The notes: generated from the sequence alone by a model not told the origin. Positions 35,990 to 47,857 are shown, counted from the first letter of the stretch. The stretch: DNA of 64,000 bases from Bubalus kerabau (GCF_029407905.1 NC_073634.1:28037501-28101500), one strand, 5' to 3'. A program made the numbers and translations.

Positions 35990-38039
35990 AGCTACAAATG
36001 TAGCTATCATAATGATGATGAGCATAATAAAAGAAAAGAGGCGTTTGTTGTGATGAGATTCAAGGGGCATATTTTATTTTGTAGTTAGCTTCATTGATCA
36101 AGTTTATAGAATCAGATTCTCAGAATAATTTTACCTTGCAACTTAAAATGTAAAAGTTTCACCAGCCGTGTTCTCAGTCCTGGTCCCCGCAACCAGCAAG
36201 CAGCTAATGAATTCTTCCTAGCATCTGATTGCTTCTTGCATCATCTTCTCATATGTGTACCTTGTTACAGCCTGTTTAGCAGATTTCTTTGATCTTGGCT
36301 TGTTAGTAAGATTAGGTGTTAATAACCTGATGTCTGTACACAACCATGTTTGTGGTCCAGAGGGAGGGTAAAGCTATATTATTATTTTTTTATATAAGCT
36401 TTCCTTGGTTTCTCAAAGGTAGTGGTGACCCTGTCCCTCCCCATAAAAGTTAAGTCACTATGATGCAGTATGAATGCACTTTCAGATCAGGTGAAAGTTA
36501 ATAATTCTAAAGGTATTGATGGATCAAGAGCTCCAATTTATATGTTTAGTATAATTCTTCATAATACTGGAAAAGGAAACTCGTTTTCCCTGTGAACTTG
36601 AGAGTCTTCCTCTTGTAAGAGCTGCGGAGGTTGGTGCTGTGGCTTCTGGCCTGGCAGCAGCGCTGCAGCAGCGTCATAGCCAGAGTTTATGGGGCGACAG
36701 ATGGTGCAAGAGGGAAGAAGGGAGCCGAATAGATAAATTCTCGATTACATGAGGGAGAGCATAGTCATACCTTTGAGTTTTCACAAATTAATTGTTGTGT
36801 AGAGGGATTGTTGTTGTTAACAGCAGCACTCTCTGACCTTTATTTTCATTAAGAAATGGGTGTCAAAGAATACAGTAGAGTGAGTAGGCGAATCTTTGTT
36901 TGCATGTCCATTAAGTTTCTCAAGGAAAATGTAAGAGTATTGTCCTCAGAAAGGGAAACAGGGAGGCTGAGGGAAAGCAGTGGGAAAGAAACTTACTACT
37001 GTTCATCTTTCTAAACTTTTTCAATTTTGAGTCATGGGAATATATTTCCTATTTTAAAAAATTTTTAACCTGAAATAAACATATGGTATAACCAACATGT
37101 GTTTTATAGATATAGATATAAAATGATTCACAGTTCCAAACCCCAAAATACCTATTTATTTTAATAATATACCTCTATATGTGATTATGTAAGTCCATGC
37201 TGAAAATTACTAATGTAAGTACAGAGCCTGAACCAGTTCTACCATGTAAATAGTGCTTAATACAAGTGGATTGCGGGACCAAAAACCAAAACACTTCAGA
37301 AAGAAAAGTATGATGTCCTTGACAAGATTCGCAGACCGACTGCATGGTTGTAACACAGCATCAGGTTTCGATAGCCTGTCTCTTCTCCCTCTTGACACCC
37401 CTCCCCTCATTAAAAAAAATGCCATGATGTAATGATGATGGTGTTCCTCCTTTGTTACTGTTATCAGACATCACCACTGAGTTTACTGGATAACTTGTCA
37501 AAAATCTGTAAAATCACCCAACACCTGATGAGCACATGGTTTCTATCTGAGACTTAGGATACAGAGACTGGGGTTAAATACGAGCAATATGTTAGCATTC
37601 AATAGATGAAGCTGAAGTTCCTAGAGAAGTGGATCCAAATGACTTAGGTGCCCCCTTTGTAGCTTACATGAATAATTAAGTAGTTTTTGAGTTGATAATA
37701 CACTGAACTTTAATGACAGAACCATTCCCCAGAATGAATGTCTTCAAAGGGGAACCTGGAGCCCTTTTTCTCTGAACATGCTAATTCAATTTCAGATGTA
37801 TTCCAGGGGCCCATATTCAGAAGAAACTTGTTATATATATTTTGAGTTTTCTAGAGGTTTCTCAGCAAAAGTTACAATTAATAATTATATAAAGTTTTTG
37901 AAATTTTAAGTTCTAACTTTAGGAGAGAACAGTTCTGGCTTATTTATTTTGATAGTCTGTTATTTTAGTAAAAACTTGTCTTCAAATGGATGTTTTTAAA
38001 TTTTTCTAAAGGAAGGAAAATGGCTACAAGTCTTAGGCC

Positions 38040-38760
38040 AAATCAACACCATCCGCGTTCATACCTTTTTTAGAGCTAACCGTTGTCATCGGTGTCTCAA
38101 GTGTCCAGAGATGACATGTGTATCTCTAACAAACTAGGTGTCTTCTTTGTTTTTGTACAGATGTTAATGTCTACATTGCTCTGTACCTTGCCTTTTTTAC
38201 TTGATGGATCTTGGAGGCCATTTCATACCAGTTCATTGAGAGCTACCTCGTCTTTTAATCAGCTGTATAATAGTCTGTATTTTGTACTTGAGCCAGTTCC
38301 CCTATTTTAAAACACTTTAGGTTGTTTCCAGTCACTATTATAAGTAATGCTGCAACAAATATTCTTATATAGATACCTTTTAAGAGTGATATATGTACCT
38401 TACAGGTGTATGTGTGCATGCGTGCTAAGGCGCTCAGTCGTGTCCAACTCTTTGCAATCCCATATGATCCCTAACAGTAAAACATCTGGGTCAAGCAACT
38501 TTCATTTTGAATTTTGATAGTCACTGCCCAGTTGCCCTTAGAAAAACTATGGTTTACTCTCCCACCACAGTGTCTACAGAGTGCCTCTTTCTCTAGAATC
38601 TTGCCAGCAGTGTTATTGATCTCTGAAACCCTTAACTAGTTGGTAAGTGACATGTAAGTTGTATCAGCTTGCATTTCTCATTTTGAATAAGGTAAAACAT
38701 TTTGCATATGTTTGAAAACCGTTTGTATTTCCTTTTTCGTCAGCTGTTTTTGCCCTGGCC
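38040..38760 (-). repeat. Old L1 3' region, interrupted
   Basis: The + strand has antisense-L1 style blocks: 'acactttaggttgtttccag', 'aagtaatgctgcaacaaat', 'agttgcccttagaaaaac', 'aatcttgccagcagtgttat'. A short Bov-A piece interrupts it at 38419-38463. It is highly diverged with no coding capacity. Confidence 0.55.
38419..38463 (-). repeat. Bov-A fragment (antisense)
   Basis: The string 'gctaaggcgctcagtcgtgt' followed by 'ccaactctttgcaatccca' is the antisense 3' end of a Bov-A/BovB unit. Only about 45 bp remain. Confidence 0.7.
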
Positions 38761-38841
38761 TGTTTCCTGTTAAAAATCATACCAGTTTGTGGGAACTTAT
38801 TGTATTTTAAGGTAGTTAGCTCTAGATCTGCAATTCAAATA

Positions 38842-38921
38842 TTGGGTTGACCAAAAACTTTGTTCAAGTTTCCCCATAAGAGAGTATGGCAGAACCCAAG
38901 CAAACTTTTTGGCCAACCCAA
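38842..38921. mobile_element. 80-bp mariner-type MITE (palindromic hairpin)
   Basis: The 80-bp element runs from TTGGGTTGACC to GGCCAACCCAA and is flanked by TA on both sides (38840-38841 and 38922-38923), the Tc1/mariner target duplication. The arms are inverted repeats of about 30 bp: the 5' arm TTGGGTTGACCAAAAACTTT pairs with a 3' arm whose complement begins TTGGGTTGGCCAAAAAGTTT. The loop is near 'cccataagagag'. It has no transposase and can only have moved in trans. The layout parallels primate MADE1, which gave rise to miR-548; in ruminants, similar palindromes underlie the miR-2284/2285 families (established knowledge, from memory). Confidence 0.88.
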
Positions 38922-39121
38922 TATTTCCCTTGTTTTGTCCTTGATTTTGTTGAATCTGTGTTGGCCAAGCAGGTTTTATTTTGTATTTTTTTAAGTAGTT
39001 GAATCTTTTTTTCTTTTTTTTAATGGCACATCGGTTTTGTGTCTTGTTTGAAATGCCTTTATAAGAAAATTTTCTTATAAGAAAATTCTATGAATGGTTT
39101 TACTATGATAGCAATTTTGAA

Positions 39122-39278
39122 GCCCATGCGGGAGACCTGGGTTCGATCCCTGGGTTGGCAAGATCCCCTGGAGAAGAGAAAGGCTACCCGCTCCAGTCTT
39201 CTGGCCTGGAGCATTCCATGGACTGTATAGTCCATGCGGTTGCAGAGTCGGACACGACTGAGCGACTTTCACTTTCAC
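39122..39278 (+). repeat. Bov-tA SINE, 5'-truncated
   Basis: It starts inside the tRNA-like head (gggagacctgggttcgatcc, which carries the B box) and continues through the BovB-derived body (gctacccgctccagtcttc, gtcggacacgactgagcgac). The A box is missing, so it could not be transcribed from its own promoter. Confidence 0.85.
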
Positions 39279-41768
39279 GTGAGATAGTATTGTGAATTTT
39301 AATTCAGTATGTACTTTTTGCAAGCTTTCTATTTTCCCCTCTAATATTTCCACAACATCTTAGAAAGATAGCTGTGCGTTGCCCAAAAATGGGCAACTTT
39401 TTTCCAAGTTTACCTCAAGGAAGTAGAGCTCGGCCTTCCAGAAGCCACGGAAATGTGCCTCATGCTTGGTCAAGTGTTTCGAGAGAGATGAGGATGTTCT
39501 CGCGCTGGCTGGATTTTGATTCTTCCTGGTTTCTTTGGGCATTTCTCAGTTTGCATTCTTTCCCTGTACATTTTTAATACATACTGATTAATCCTCTTTA
39601 GATAGAGTTAGGTGAAAAACTTGAGAACAAGGTTCCACTGGCCTGGTCTTGAGTACAAATCACAATTTTTTTAACCAGCTCAAGTGTGGCCCTGATCATC
39701 TATGTTTATGATCACTCCCTCCAGACAGAAGCTTTTTCTCTTTTCTGTTGGTATTCAGTGTAATCGCTTAATGGTTGCAGTTTCTATGTTAAATAGTCTT
39801 AGCACCCACCTTTCATCTTGATTTATTCATGGTTGAGACTGATTTTCTTGCCACCAACTACTACCTTTATAATGATTGATGAAAGGTGGATCCTTCTAAA
39901 GAGCTTTGATCTCCCACTCAAGTGCTCTGTAAATTGCCACTTAGAACACTGCATAATTAATCCTACTAATTTAGTGAGAAATTAAAAGCGGATTAATATA
40001 AAGTGAAATGGTCTTTGGGTATTGTGTTGGTAACTCTTGATGGGTTTTTTCGATTATTGTCAAGGTGACAGTCATGTGGGAGTTTATCGCTTGGAGTCAC
40101 TTTGGCAGTTTTCCTCTGGGCCTTAGAAACTGGAGTAAAGAGCGAAGTTAATCTTATTACTAACAATACAGTAATGGTTTTTGTCCAAAACATTGAGGAA
40201 ATACTAAGATGATTCATTGAAACTTTATTAATAGAATATTTTTCTCTTGTCCTCTTCCTAAGTAGAACTTGAATTCTTAATGAATTAGTAACACTAGGAA
40301 AGAATTCTTACTGTTAATTCATAGCGATGTGACAGGTGTCCAATCCCTGCAGGGCTTGGGCTGCATGTTAGTGTTTAGATTACTCCTCCAAAATATGCTT
40401 CTTATATTCCTGCCTGCAACGTCACTATTGTTCAACAACAGGTGAAAAGCTTCATAGCTTCGTAATTTTATTTTATTTTTCCTCAAAGGAAATCAGCTGA
40501 GTAGGAGGAGAAGAAATTGGACCGTTCATAGTTGTCAGTGGTTGCATAGTAATTAGCCAGTGCTTGGGATACATATTTGGATTCCAGGCTCTGCGTTATG
40601 TGCTTTGTCTATTTCAGTATTTTTAAATGCTCCTTTCCCACCTTTTTCTGTTCAGTAGTTATTGGAGAAGAATTTCCTTGATGAGAGGGTTAGAGCTTAT
40701 GAAAAAGTTAATTTTTAATTCTAAATTATTTGAAGTTCCAGATTGAATTATACATTTTAACACTAATTGTGCAGAGAATCCCCGTGGATTCTGTGTATAG
40801 GCCTAGAAATGTGGTCTCCATCACCGAAAATCTATAGGGACATTTTTGACAAAAGGCATAAACGTGGCAGAGTCACATCTGCTGAAGCTACTCTGTTAAG
40901 CTTTATGACAACAGCTGCAAATTTAAAAAACGTTTCAATACTCGTTTCTTGGTCACTTCAAACTCTGTAACTTAACTCTTGTATGAGATGCAGCCATCTT
41001 TCACATCTATTCTTCATCCTAATGACAGCTAATTAAAACAGAGAGTGTTTGTGTTGTGTGCTTTATTTTTCTCTGAAATGACTGTGATGTGAACTTTATG
41101 AACAAATATCCATTACAGTATTTTACTCTTCTGACTATGGGATGAAATGCCTGTCTGCATACAGGAAACCTTGTCAGTCTCAGTGCTAATGACATCATAA
41201 GAGGATACGAAGGACAGAAAACTAGTGATAAAATCAAGTGGCCCATTTTTACTTGGGGGAGGCTCATCTAATGGAACTGAAAGTTAATCGAGATAGATGA
41301 AGACTCCTCCGTAGAGACTCATTCCATCGAGGTCAGGGCTGATCACGTCTGTTGCCTTTGTCAGCCATCATTTTTGTCTTCCATGCCAGATTTATCTTAC
41401 ATTAGGACTGATAACACCTCATATCTTACGGAAGCTTTTCTACTATAATATAGAAATGGCACGGCTAGACAGGAAGCATATTTCCACTATTTACAGATGT
41501 GTGAACACGGAAAGAAAGCATGTGCGTGTAAGATGTGTTAGCTGTTTCATAAGGGACTTTAAAGCAAGTGTTCCCCAGGTAAAACCCCATTTAGTAATTT
41601 GGAACCAGAACTGGAACCAGTTTATTCTTAAACCCCAAAGAAAATTATGAAGGAAACTGGTGGATTTTTTGGTACTGTTCTCCACTTGCACCTTTTATTT
41701 CTGTGGTGTGTGTAGCACAGGCAGAGAAATCAGCCTCACTGGTTGTCTCCGTGTTTCTTTCTCCTCAG

Positions 41769-41855
41769 ATGCAGACAGACATGCGGATCTATCTGGAAGT
41801 CCACTGAAAAGCAAAAGCACTAGGAAGCCTTTGGCATGTATCATTGGGTATTTAG
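41769..41855 (+). CDS. MTA3: MTA3 exon G: C-terminal tail, RKPL block
   Basis: An 87-nt exon (2 nt to finish Tyr 509, 28 codons, plus 1 nt) encodes [20 protein letters not shown] and then LACIIGYL, at about residues 510-538. Acceptor tttctcctcag ends at 41768 and donor gtgggt starts at 41856. RKPL followed by a hydrophobic helix and YLE(I/T)HP, completed in the next exon, is shared with MTA1 (RKPLEAVLRYLETHP, from memory), so this is ancestral MTA sequence. It is present only in the long isoform. Confidence 0.95.
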
Positions 41856-42174
41856 GTGGGTATTTTTTAATAGAAGAAAAGCTTGGAGAGCAGTATCTGT
41901 ACCTTATCACCAGCTACTCAAAATTGACATACCTGTATTAAATGTAAGCCTTTCAAGTAGCTGAAATTGGATACCTTCATATGAATAGTCAGTTTATTTT
42001 ATTTGAGAAATGTTTGATTACCAAAACACACAGAGAACATAATACAGAGTTAGAGATGGGTTTACTTTTCCTAAAAATATAATTGAATAAAAATGTAATG
42101 TGTATTTATGTATATAAATACAGATTAAGCAAGAAGAGGAAAATGAGAATCACTAAATTATTAGAGGAGGAATA

Positions 42175-42335
42175 TTCTTTTTTTTTAATTGAAGTATAAT
42201 TGACTTACAATGTTACATTAGTTTAAGGTGTACCACACGAATGATTTGGCATTTATACACATTATAGCATGATCACCATGATAATTCTAATTACCATCTG
42301 TCACCATCCCAAGTTATTATAAAATTAAGGATGAA
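42175..42335 (-). repeat. L1 3' end (antisense)
   Basis: A T run followed by 'aattgaagtataattgactt', 'acaatgttacattagtttaa' and 'accatctgtcaccatcccaa' is the antisense 3' end of an artiodactyl or older L1. It is bounded by similar gaatattc strings at about 42170 and 42333, which probably represent its target duplication. Confidence 0.65.
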
Positions 42336-42339
42336 TATT

Positions 42340-42462
42340 CTTTTTTTTTTTTTTGGCTGCGTCACATGGCTTGCAGGGTCTTATTTTACTGACCAGGGAT
42401 TGAATCCAGGCCCAAGACAATGAAAATGCTGAGTCCTAACTACTGGACTGCCAGGGAATTCT
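42340..42462 (-). repeat. CHR-type SINE (antisense)
   Basis: A T run, then ggctgcgtcacatggcttgc, 'gaccagggattgaatccagg', and 'actactggactgccagggaa'. It is a full-length inverse of the tRNA-derived SINE and lies directly beside the preceding L1 3' end. Confidence 0.8.
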
Positions 42463-42472
42463 TAAGGGTGAA

Positions 42473-42665
42473 TTTTTTTTTTTAAGATTTTTTGATGGGG
42501 ACCATTTTTAAAGTCTTTATTGAATTTGTTACAATATATTCTGTTTTATGTTTCGGTTTTTTGTCTCCGAGGCATGTGACATCTTAGCTCCCCAACCAGG
42601 GATTGAACCTGCACCCCCTGCATTGGAAGGTGAAGTCTTAGCCACTGGACCACCAGGGAAGTCCC
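42473..42665 (-). repeat. CHR-type SINE, long-tailed subtype (antisense)
   Basis: A T run, then 'aagtctttattgaatttgtt', 'acaatatattctgttttatg', then the head 'gggattgaacctgcaccccc' and 'ccactggaccaccagggaag'. The 3'-side 'tttattgaatttgttacaat' block, which the plain CHR copies lack, is also found in the copy at 55702-55865, so the two form a subtype. Confidence 0.8.
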
Positions 42666-43642
42666 AAAGATGAATATTTTTAATATTTTGATATAAATCT
42701 TCCACTATTTTCAAACACACCTCACCCCTTCCCTTAAATAGAGAAAGATTCATGTACTTTTTTTTAAATAAAAAGAGATAAAACTGGTGTTTAAACCACC
42801 TTTAAACAATATTTATAGTTTTGTTGTGCCAATTAAGGTTACCTGAGAGAGGAGCATTAGTATTGCTTTCTGGTTTTTATCCTGTTATTTAACTTGAAAG
42901 TCACCAAATATGGTAGTTCCATTTATATCTTGAAATATAATAATTAAGAATAATGTAATATTACCAAGAAATAACTTTTTTTTGGCAGAGTTTTAAGATA
43001 AATAATTCGTGAAATAGTGGTTTCTAAAATGGTTCCTATTATACCTAGGAGCTATATTTTTATGCTTCTAATATTCTTGCTTTTTCATCTTCTCAGTAAA
43101 GATGAAGTATGTGCTCAGAGTTGCATTGAACCTTATTATTTTGTCAGAAAGATTTATACTTATGAAGTGTCCAGACTTAAGAGGTCCAGTCTTTTAAAAA
43201 TCAAAGTGTAGCCTTAAACTTAGTATATTATCTGGTCCTTATCAGATCATCCTAAGAGTCAGAGTGCACAGCTTCCTCTTTGATGTTACTTTGCCACCTT
43301 ATTTCCTGTTTTATTCCTTCAGGGCCTAAAGACTTGCTTTGATATCCCCCTAAAATATCACATGGTTATCACAGGTACGACCTAACTCGTGGTGATCTAG
43401 TCCGTGAAGTTTTCTAACTATGTTCCCTTGCAGGGCGTAGTGCTAGAAGCCTCTCCCACCTTGCAAAGCAAAGTATCTGATCATAAGATGATCATAAGAA
43501 ATAAAATATGACATTGCATATTAGCATTTCCATAGGTAATTATATGTTCTTCCTATGGGCAAACTGGTCTCTCTCTCTACCAGACAAACCCACAGTGGGG
43601 CTGTCCTTACTAACTGAACCACTTCCCTACAGAACACATTTC

Positions 43643-43740
43643 TGAGTATTTACTATGTGCAAGACACTTCACTAAGTTATTTAGGGAACACTAAGATGAA
43701 CATGGCCTTTGAATACGGCCTTTCCCTCGAAAATCCTCCA
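43643..43740 (+). repeat. L2-like LINE 3' fragment
   Basis: The string 'gagtatttactatgtgcaag' and the following 'acacttcactaagttattta' resemble the L2 3' motif 'tattgagcacctactatgtg'. Confidence 0.45.
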
Positions 43741-44672
43741 CTAGTGAGGAAGGCATACAGGTAAAGACAGTGGAGCTCTTCCTAAATTTCAGTATATGAG
43801 GCTGATATCCTGGCCCTCGCCTGGGAAGACGGGGTCGCTTGTGCATGTTGGCATACTGGGTGGTAACTCAGGATCAGTGAGCAGGTTCAGCTTTAGAAAA
43901 GAGGTCGCCTGGTTTTAGTGAAAGACGGAGGTCCTTAAATCCAGTTTCTGCAGTGTTGCAATTTATGTCCATCTACTTGATCCAGAAAGTATTAAGTAGT
44001 GCAGGGCTATGTGACTGACTGCAACGTACTTCACATAAACACACATGCACCACACACACCTTACAGTTTTGTGATATATCCTCTGTCAAAGCCTTTCTTC
44101 TGCTACTTCTTAACACTAGTATTTGAAGTTCGGTGTCACTGTTTTTGGCAGGGAGTGACTGACCCTGGTCCTGTACTCTGGTTGCAGAGCCAGAGGAGGA
44201 ATCCTGTTTTCTCAGAAAGCTGCCACACACCAGATGTGCTGCATGCCTTGTTCCTGGTGTGATAGAGTGCAGAGGTAGTTTTCTTTGAGGCTGCCTCTCC
44301 AGATAGACTTTGAATTTCTAATTCCTTCAAGAGTCAGATGCCTTATTATACCCTTATTCCCTTAGTAAATCTTGTGTTTAAGTGACCTTCTGAAGTGACT
44401 TTTTTTTTTTTTTTTTCCTTCTTCTACTCACAACATGAAGCTCAGAGCTTCAGCTAGCAGGGGCAGAACCAGCTCCCTTTTGATAAACAAAGCCATGGTA
44501 ACAGCACTTGAAGTTGATTCATTATGCAAGTCCCTGGGAAAACAGGCTGGTTCGTAAGGAACTGGCTCTCAGCTCATTAAGAAATAAGATGTGTGCCTGT
44601 TAGCCAGTGGTAAGTGCACACAGATTTTTAATACCATGTTCTGAGTTGAGAAACCTTTCTTCCCCCTGTCAG

Positions 44673-44819
44673 AGATCCATCCTTCGAAGAAACCTAATGT
44701 AATTCGATCTGCACCAAGCCTGCAAACCCCAACCACCAAGCGGATGCTAGCCACCCCGAATCACACGTCTCTGAGCATTTTGGGGAAAAGAAGCTACAGC
44801 CATCACAATGGCCTGGATG
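44673..44819 (+). CDS. MTA3: MTA3 exon H: C-terminal tail
   Basis: A 147-nt exon (2 nt finishing Glu 538, 48 codons, plus 1 nt) encodes about residues 538-587. It is Pro/Thr/Ser-rich with basic residues (IHPSKKPNVIRSAPSLQTPT, then TKRMLATPNHTSLS), ending ILGKRSYSHHNGLD. ILGKRSY with an HNG(V/L)D ending is also found in MTA1, so the exon is ancestral. Donor gtatgt starts at 44820. Reading through it would add only Gly-Met before TAA (44825-44827). No catalytic function is expected; the tail is probably disordered. Confidence 0.95.
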
Positions 44820-46589
44820 GTATGTAAGCCCAGGAATTCTGGGGGCTGATCCCATAGGCCGGGGCCTCTCTGCCCTTGACTGCTCTAGAGTGTCGGCTGC
44901 CATGTGCAGGAATGCATAACAGGTTCTTCTTCCCTCTGATTGGACTGTGCGGAAAGGGGGATATAAGGGAAGGCTGCCGTGTACCACAGTGAAGACATTT
45001 TGCCAACCGCCATTTCTCCATCTTCTCAGAAGGGACCTTTTTGCTCCCATTTCCTGTTAGGAGGCCGGTTTGGAAACGAAGTCTGCATTTAGCAGGTTGC
45101 CTCTGCTGGATAATAATGCTCTCGCTGTGATGCATTCTCACTGCTCACCTCTGTTTTCTTGAGCAGAAGGGATTATTTTGCCTCGTGTATGAGACAGCAG
45201 TGCTCTCTAGGGGGTTCTTTGGTGTTCTGCGGATCATTTTGAATTTGGCATTTGTCCCTGACTTCGTTCACCTTATAAATTTTCTTAATTGCTCAAGAGT
45301 ACTATAAGTCATGAAAAGAATTACCTAGGTGATGTCCCAAATACAGAAATAATAATTTGTTTGAAATGGGAAAGCTGAGAAATATCACCTCTTATCCAAA
45401 GTACTTCTCCTGGGCTTGGCCATATAATGACTCTTCAGGTGGAATTGAATTATCTTCCCATTTGGACTATAAACACAAGCATTATAAATCATCTGGGCAG
45501 TACATATTGTTCATTTCAATAGTCCTAGAGTTTGAAGCTGTCTTGATTGTTTAAATGTTGGCATTTATTTATGAATAAAACTCCAGGCTTTTCATGCCTT
45601 CTGGGACTCTAAATTCTGTCAATGGCAGTAAGTTATTTATAATGAGGCCCTAGAGGAGGAGACCTTCTAGTAATAATTTCCCACGGTTGTTTTCCTTCTG
45701 TATGACTTTCGATGGTCATAGTGATGTCACGATGAATAAAAAATTGAGGGTGAAGAGTTTAGTTTGCATTTATAGGGTATCAATGTGCTGCAGATATGGC
45801 TTTTAGAATTTAGCTGCATAATAGTCTTGCAGAAATACTTCCTTGTTAATGAGAACATCAGCTATCCTTGCCTCCTCAATATGCCCGATGTCTAGTCAGC
45901 AGAGGTCCAAGGAAGGATTGTGTCAAAATGTGGAGACGGGATTGCATTCCAACTTTTCCTTGCCTGCAGCATGGGACCTTTAGATTCAACCTTAAATGGA
46001 ATCAAGAATCTTTCTTTTCCATCTTATCACCTCCCTGGACAGTCTAGGTATGTAGTCCTACTGCAGAAAGTAAGTTCTTGTTTATTTTATGGTTATATAT
46101 TCTGTATGGTAAAAAGAGTCCTGCTGTGACTGATGTTGGAACAGTGGCTTTTTAGTGTCTTGCTGCCCTCACGCCCCATGGTGACGGTCATTCTGGGCCC
46201 CAGTCCTACCCCTGCGTTGTGGCTCCTTTTGTTCTTCCCTTGTATCGCAGGACCTTGTCTCTTTGGAATTTCTAGAAAGTGCCACCATGTAGTGTTCCCT
46301 GTTCCTTCTGAATGGATACTGTTGTGAGGGCGTTGATTCTCTGCTCTGGACAGGAGGCACAGACAAGAGCGCCCAATGAATCCCTGGGGTTATGTTGCTC
46401 GAGACCTTCAACCTTGTTAAGGAAAAGACACTTGTCTCAGTTTCAGAGGAAACGTAGCCGTTGCACTTTTCTCGAGACCCATTTGTCTCTGCTTCCCTGT
46501 CCTAGTACAGAGAGGAAGGCTGATTACCTGTGCCTTACCTGCATTATCTCATCTGATGCAGTTGACAGAAGGTTCCAGGTCAGGGGGCT

Positions 46590-46680
46590 TGACTGTTTTG
46601 CATACCATGGTATCTCTGCTGCCTGGCATAGTGCCTGGAACTTAGCAGGTGATCAATTAATGTTAGTTGAATAAATGAAA
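46590..46680 (+). repeat. L2 3' end
   Basis: The string 'ggcatagtgcctggaactta' followed by 'gcaggtgatcaattaatgtt' and 'gttgaataaatga' closely follows the end of L2 ('agtgcctggcacatagtagg', 'tgttgaatgaatga'). Confidence 0.65.
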
Positions 46681-47857
46681 GTGATTGAGAAAAATGAAAC
46701 CTGGAGAGGTGAATTAAATTTTCCAAAGTGACCAAAGTTGCATAAATGGGCTGGGGTTCCTATTTAGGTGTGACTGATTTCAGAGTCTGCTCTTTTACCC
46801 ACTGTTATAAATGAAGTTGTGGCTCTCAAGTGTGCTGTATTAGCAAAGTAGGGACGACATAAGTTATTGTAACAGCTCATTTAATATGAGAAATCAATAT
46901 GATAGATGTTGAAGGACAGAATGGGTGAACAGGGAACACTGTTGGACAGTGGGGTGGGGAGAGGAAACAGCCACAATCACTAGAGCTGGGGGAACAAAGT
47001 GGAGAAGTTGGGGTCATCACAGCTAGAGGCCCAAGGAGCTGGGACCCAGACCCTTGAGGAAAGAGCACGGCCCTGCTGGTGCTGGCATCTCTCAGCAAGT
47101 GCAGTGAGGCTGCTCCCGGGAGTGTGAAGTGAAACTGGGACCTGAAACACACGGCTGCCGACAGGAACAAGGAGAAGCGAGTCTCTTGCCCAGCCTTGCA
47201 GGTGCCCTCTAGACCCACCCTCCCCACCCCCGCACTTGTAACAGGGATCTGAATGGCACAGGAGAAGAGCATTTGCAGTCCCAACTCCACCCAGCATCAC
47301 AAAGCTGAGTTGAAGTAGATGGATGTGTAGCTGAGAGGCAAGAGGGTAACAGAAGTACATACTTTAGAAAATGTCCCCATTTTTGTATTCTCAGTGGACC
47401 TTTTCCTTGGGATAATGGGTCTATTTCTTACTTCTTTAGGATATAAGACAGGGACTAACCTGAGTTTCCAAGATGAACTCAAAGTACTAGATAAAAATCT
47501 TAGGCTAATAGTGAATTTTCATGGGAGAGTTAATACCATTATACACTGGAATTGATAGGCACAAATTCATGGAAGAGTCTTACCGTGTGTAATTCAATAA
47601 TACCATCAATTAGCACCGCTATGTAATTATCAGCATGTCAGACAGATGAGCACACCAGACAGGGTGCTGGTGGACAGAACCAGTCCAGCTGGAAGCAAAA
47701 CCTGATTGTACTGAGACATCCAGCCAGGTCTCAGCCCTGGGGCTTCCTGTCTGCTTCTTCCTTCTGCTTCTTGCTCCCTTTGTTCAGCCTCCACCTTCAG
47801 TAGGAGGTTCTTCATGGTGGGAAGAGTCTCTGAATTCCTGCTGGTAGACAGTTTTTT

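Larger units (their letters stand above)
34118..41768 (+). other. MTA3: MTA3 intron F-G (7.7 kb) including short-isoform 3' UTR
   Basis: The first ~85 bp serve as 3' UTR of the short isoform. The intron then holds a 279-bp direct duplication (34459-34737 and 35711-35989), an old L1 stretch (about 38040-38760) with a small inserted Bov-A piece, an 80-bp mariner-type hairpin (38842-38921), a Bov-tA body (39122-39278) and two perfect palindromes (39059-39080 and 39378-39397). The stretches 35990-38040 and 39400-41768 show no repeat or gene I recognise. A small GC-rich patch lies at about 36615-36720. Confidence 0.8.
41856..44672 (+). other. MTA3: MTA3 intron G-H (2.8 kb)
   Basis: The intron contains a cluster of three antisense retroposons at about 42165-42675 (an L1 3' end, then two CHR-type SINEs). 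It also holds an L2-like fragment (about 43643-43740) and a T18 run (about 44400-44417). The acceptor is ttccccctgtcag. Nothing coding was found. Confidence 0.8.

Noticed and set aside
44820..44827. Alternative MTA3 end by read-through of exon H (Gly-Met-stop)
   Set aside because: The donor gtatgt is good, and the nearest AATAAA (45574-45579) is about 750 nt away without a clear downstream element. It is possible but unsupported, unlike the read-through at exon F.
45574..45579. AATAAA as a functional poly(A) site
   Set aside because: It is isolated in an AT-rich intron with no nearby terminal exon evidence. Such hexamers are common by chance here.
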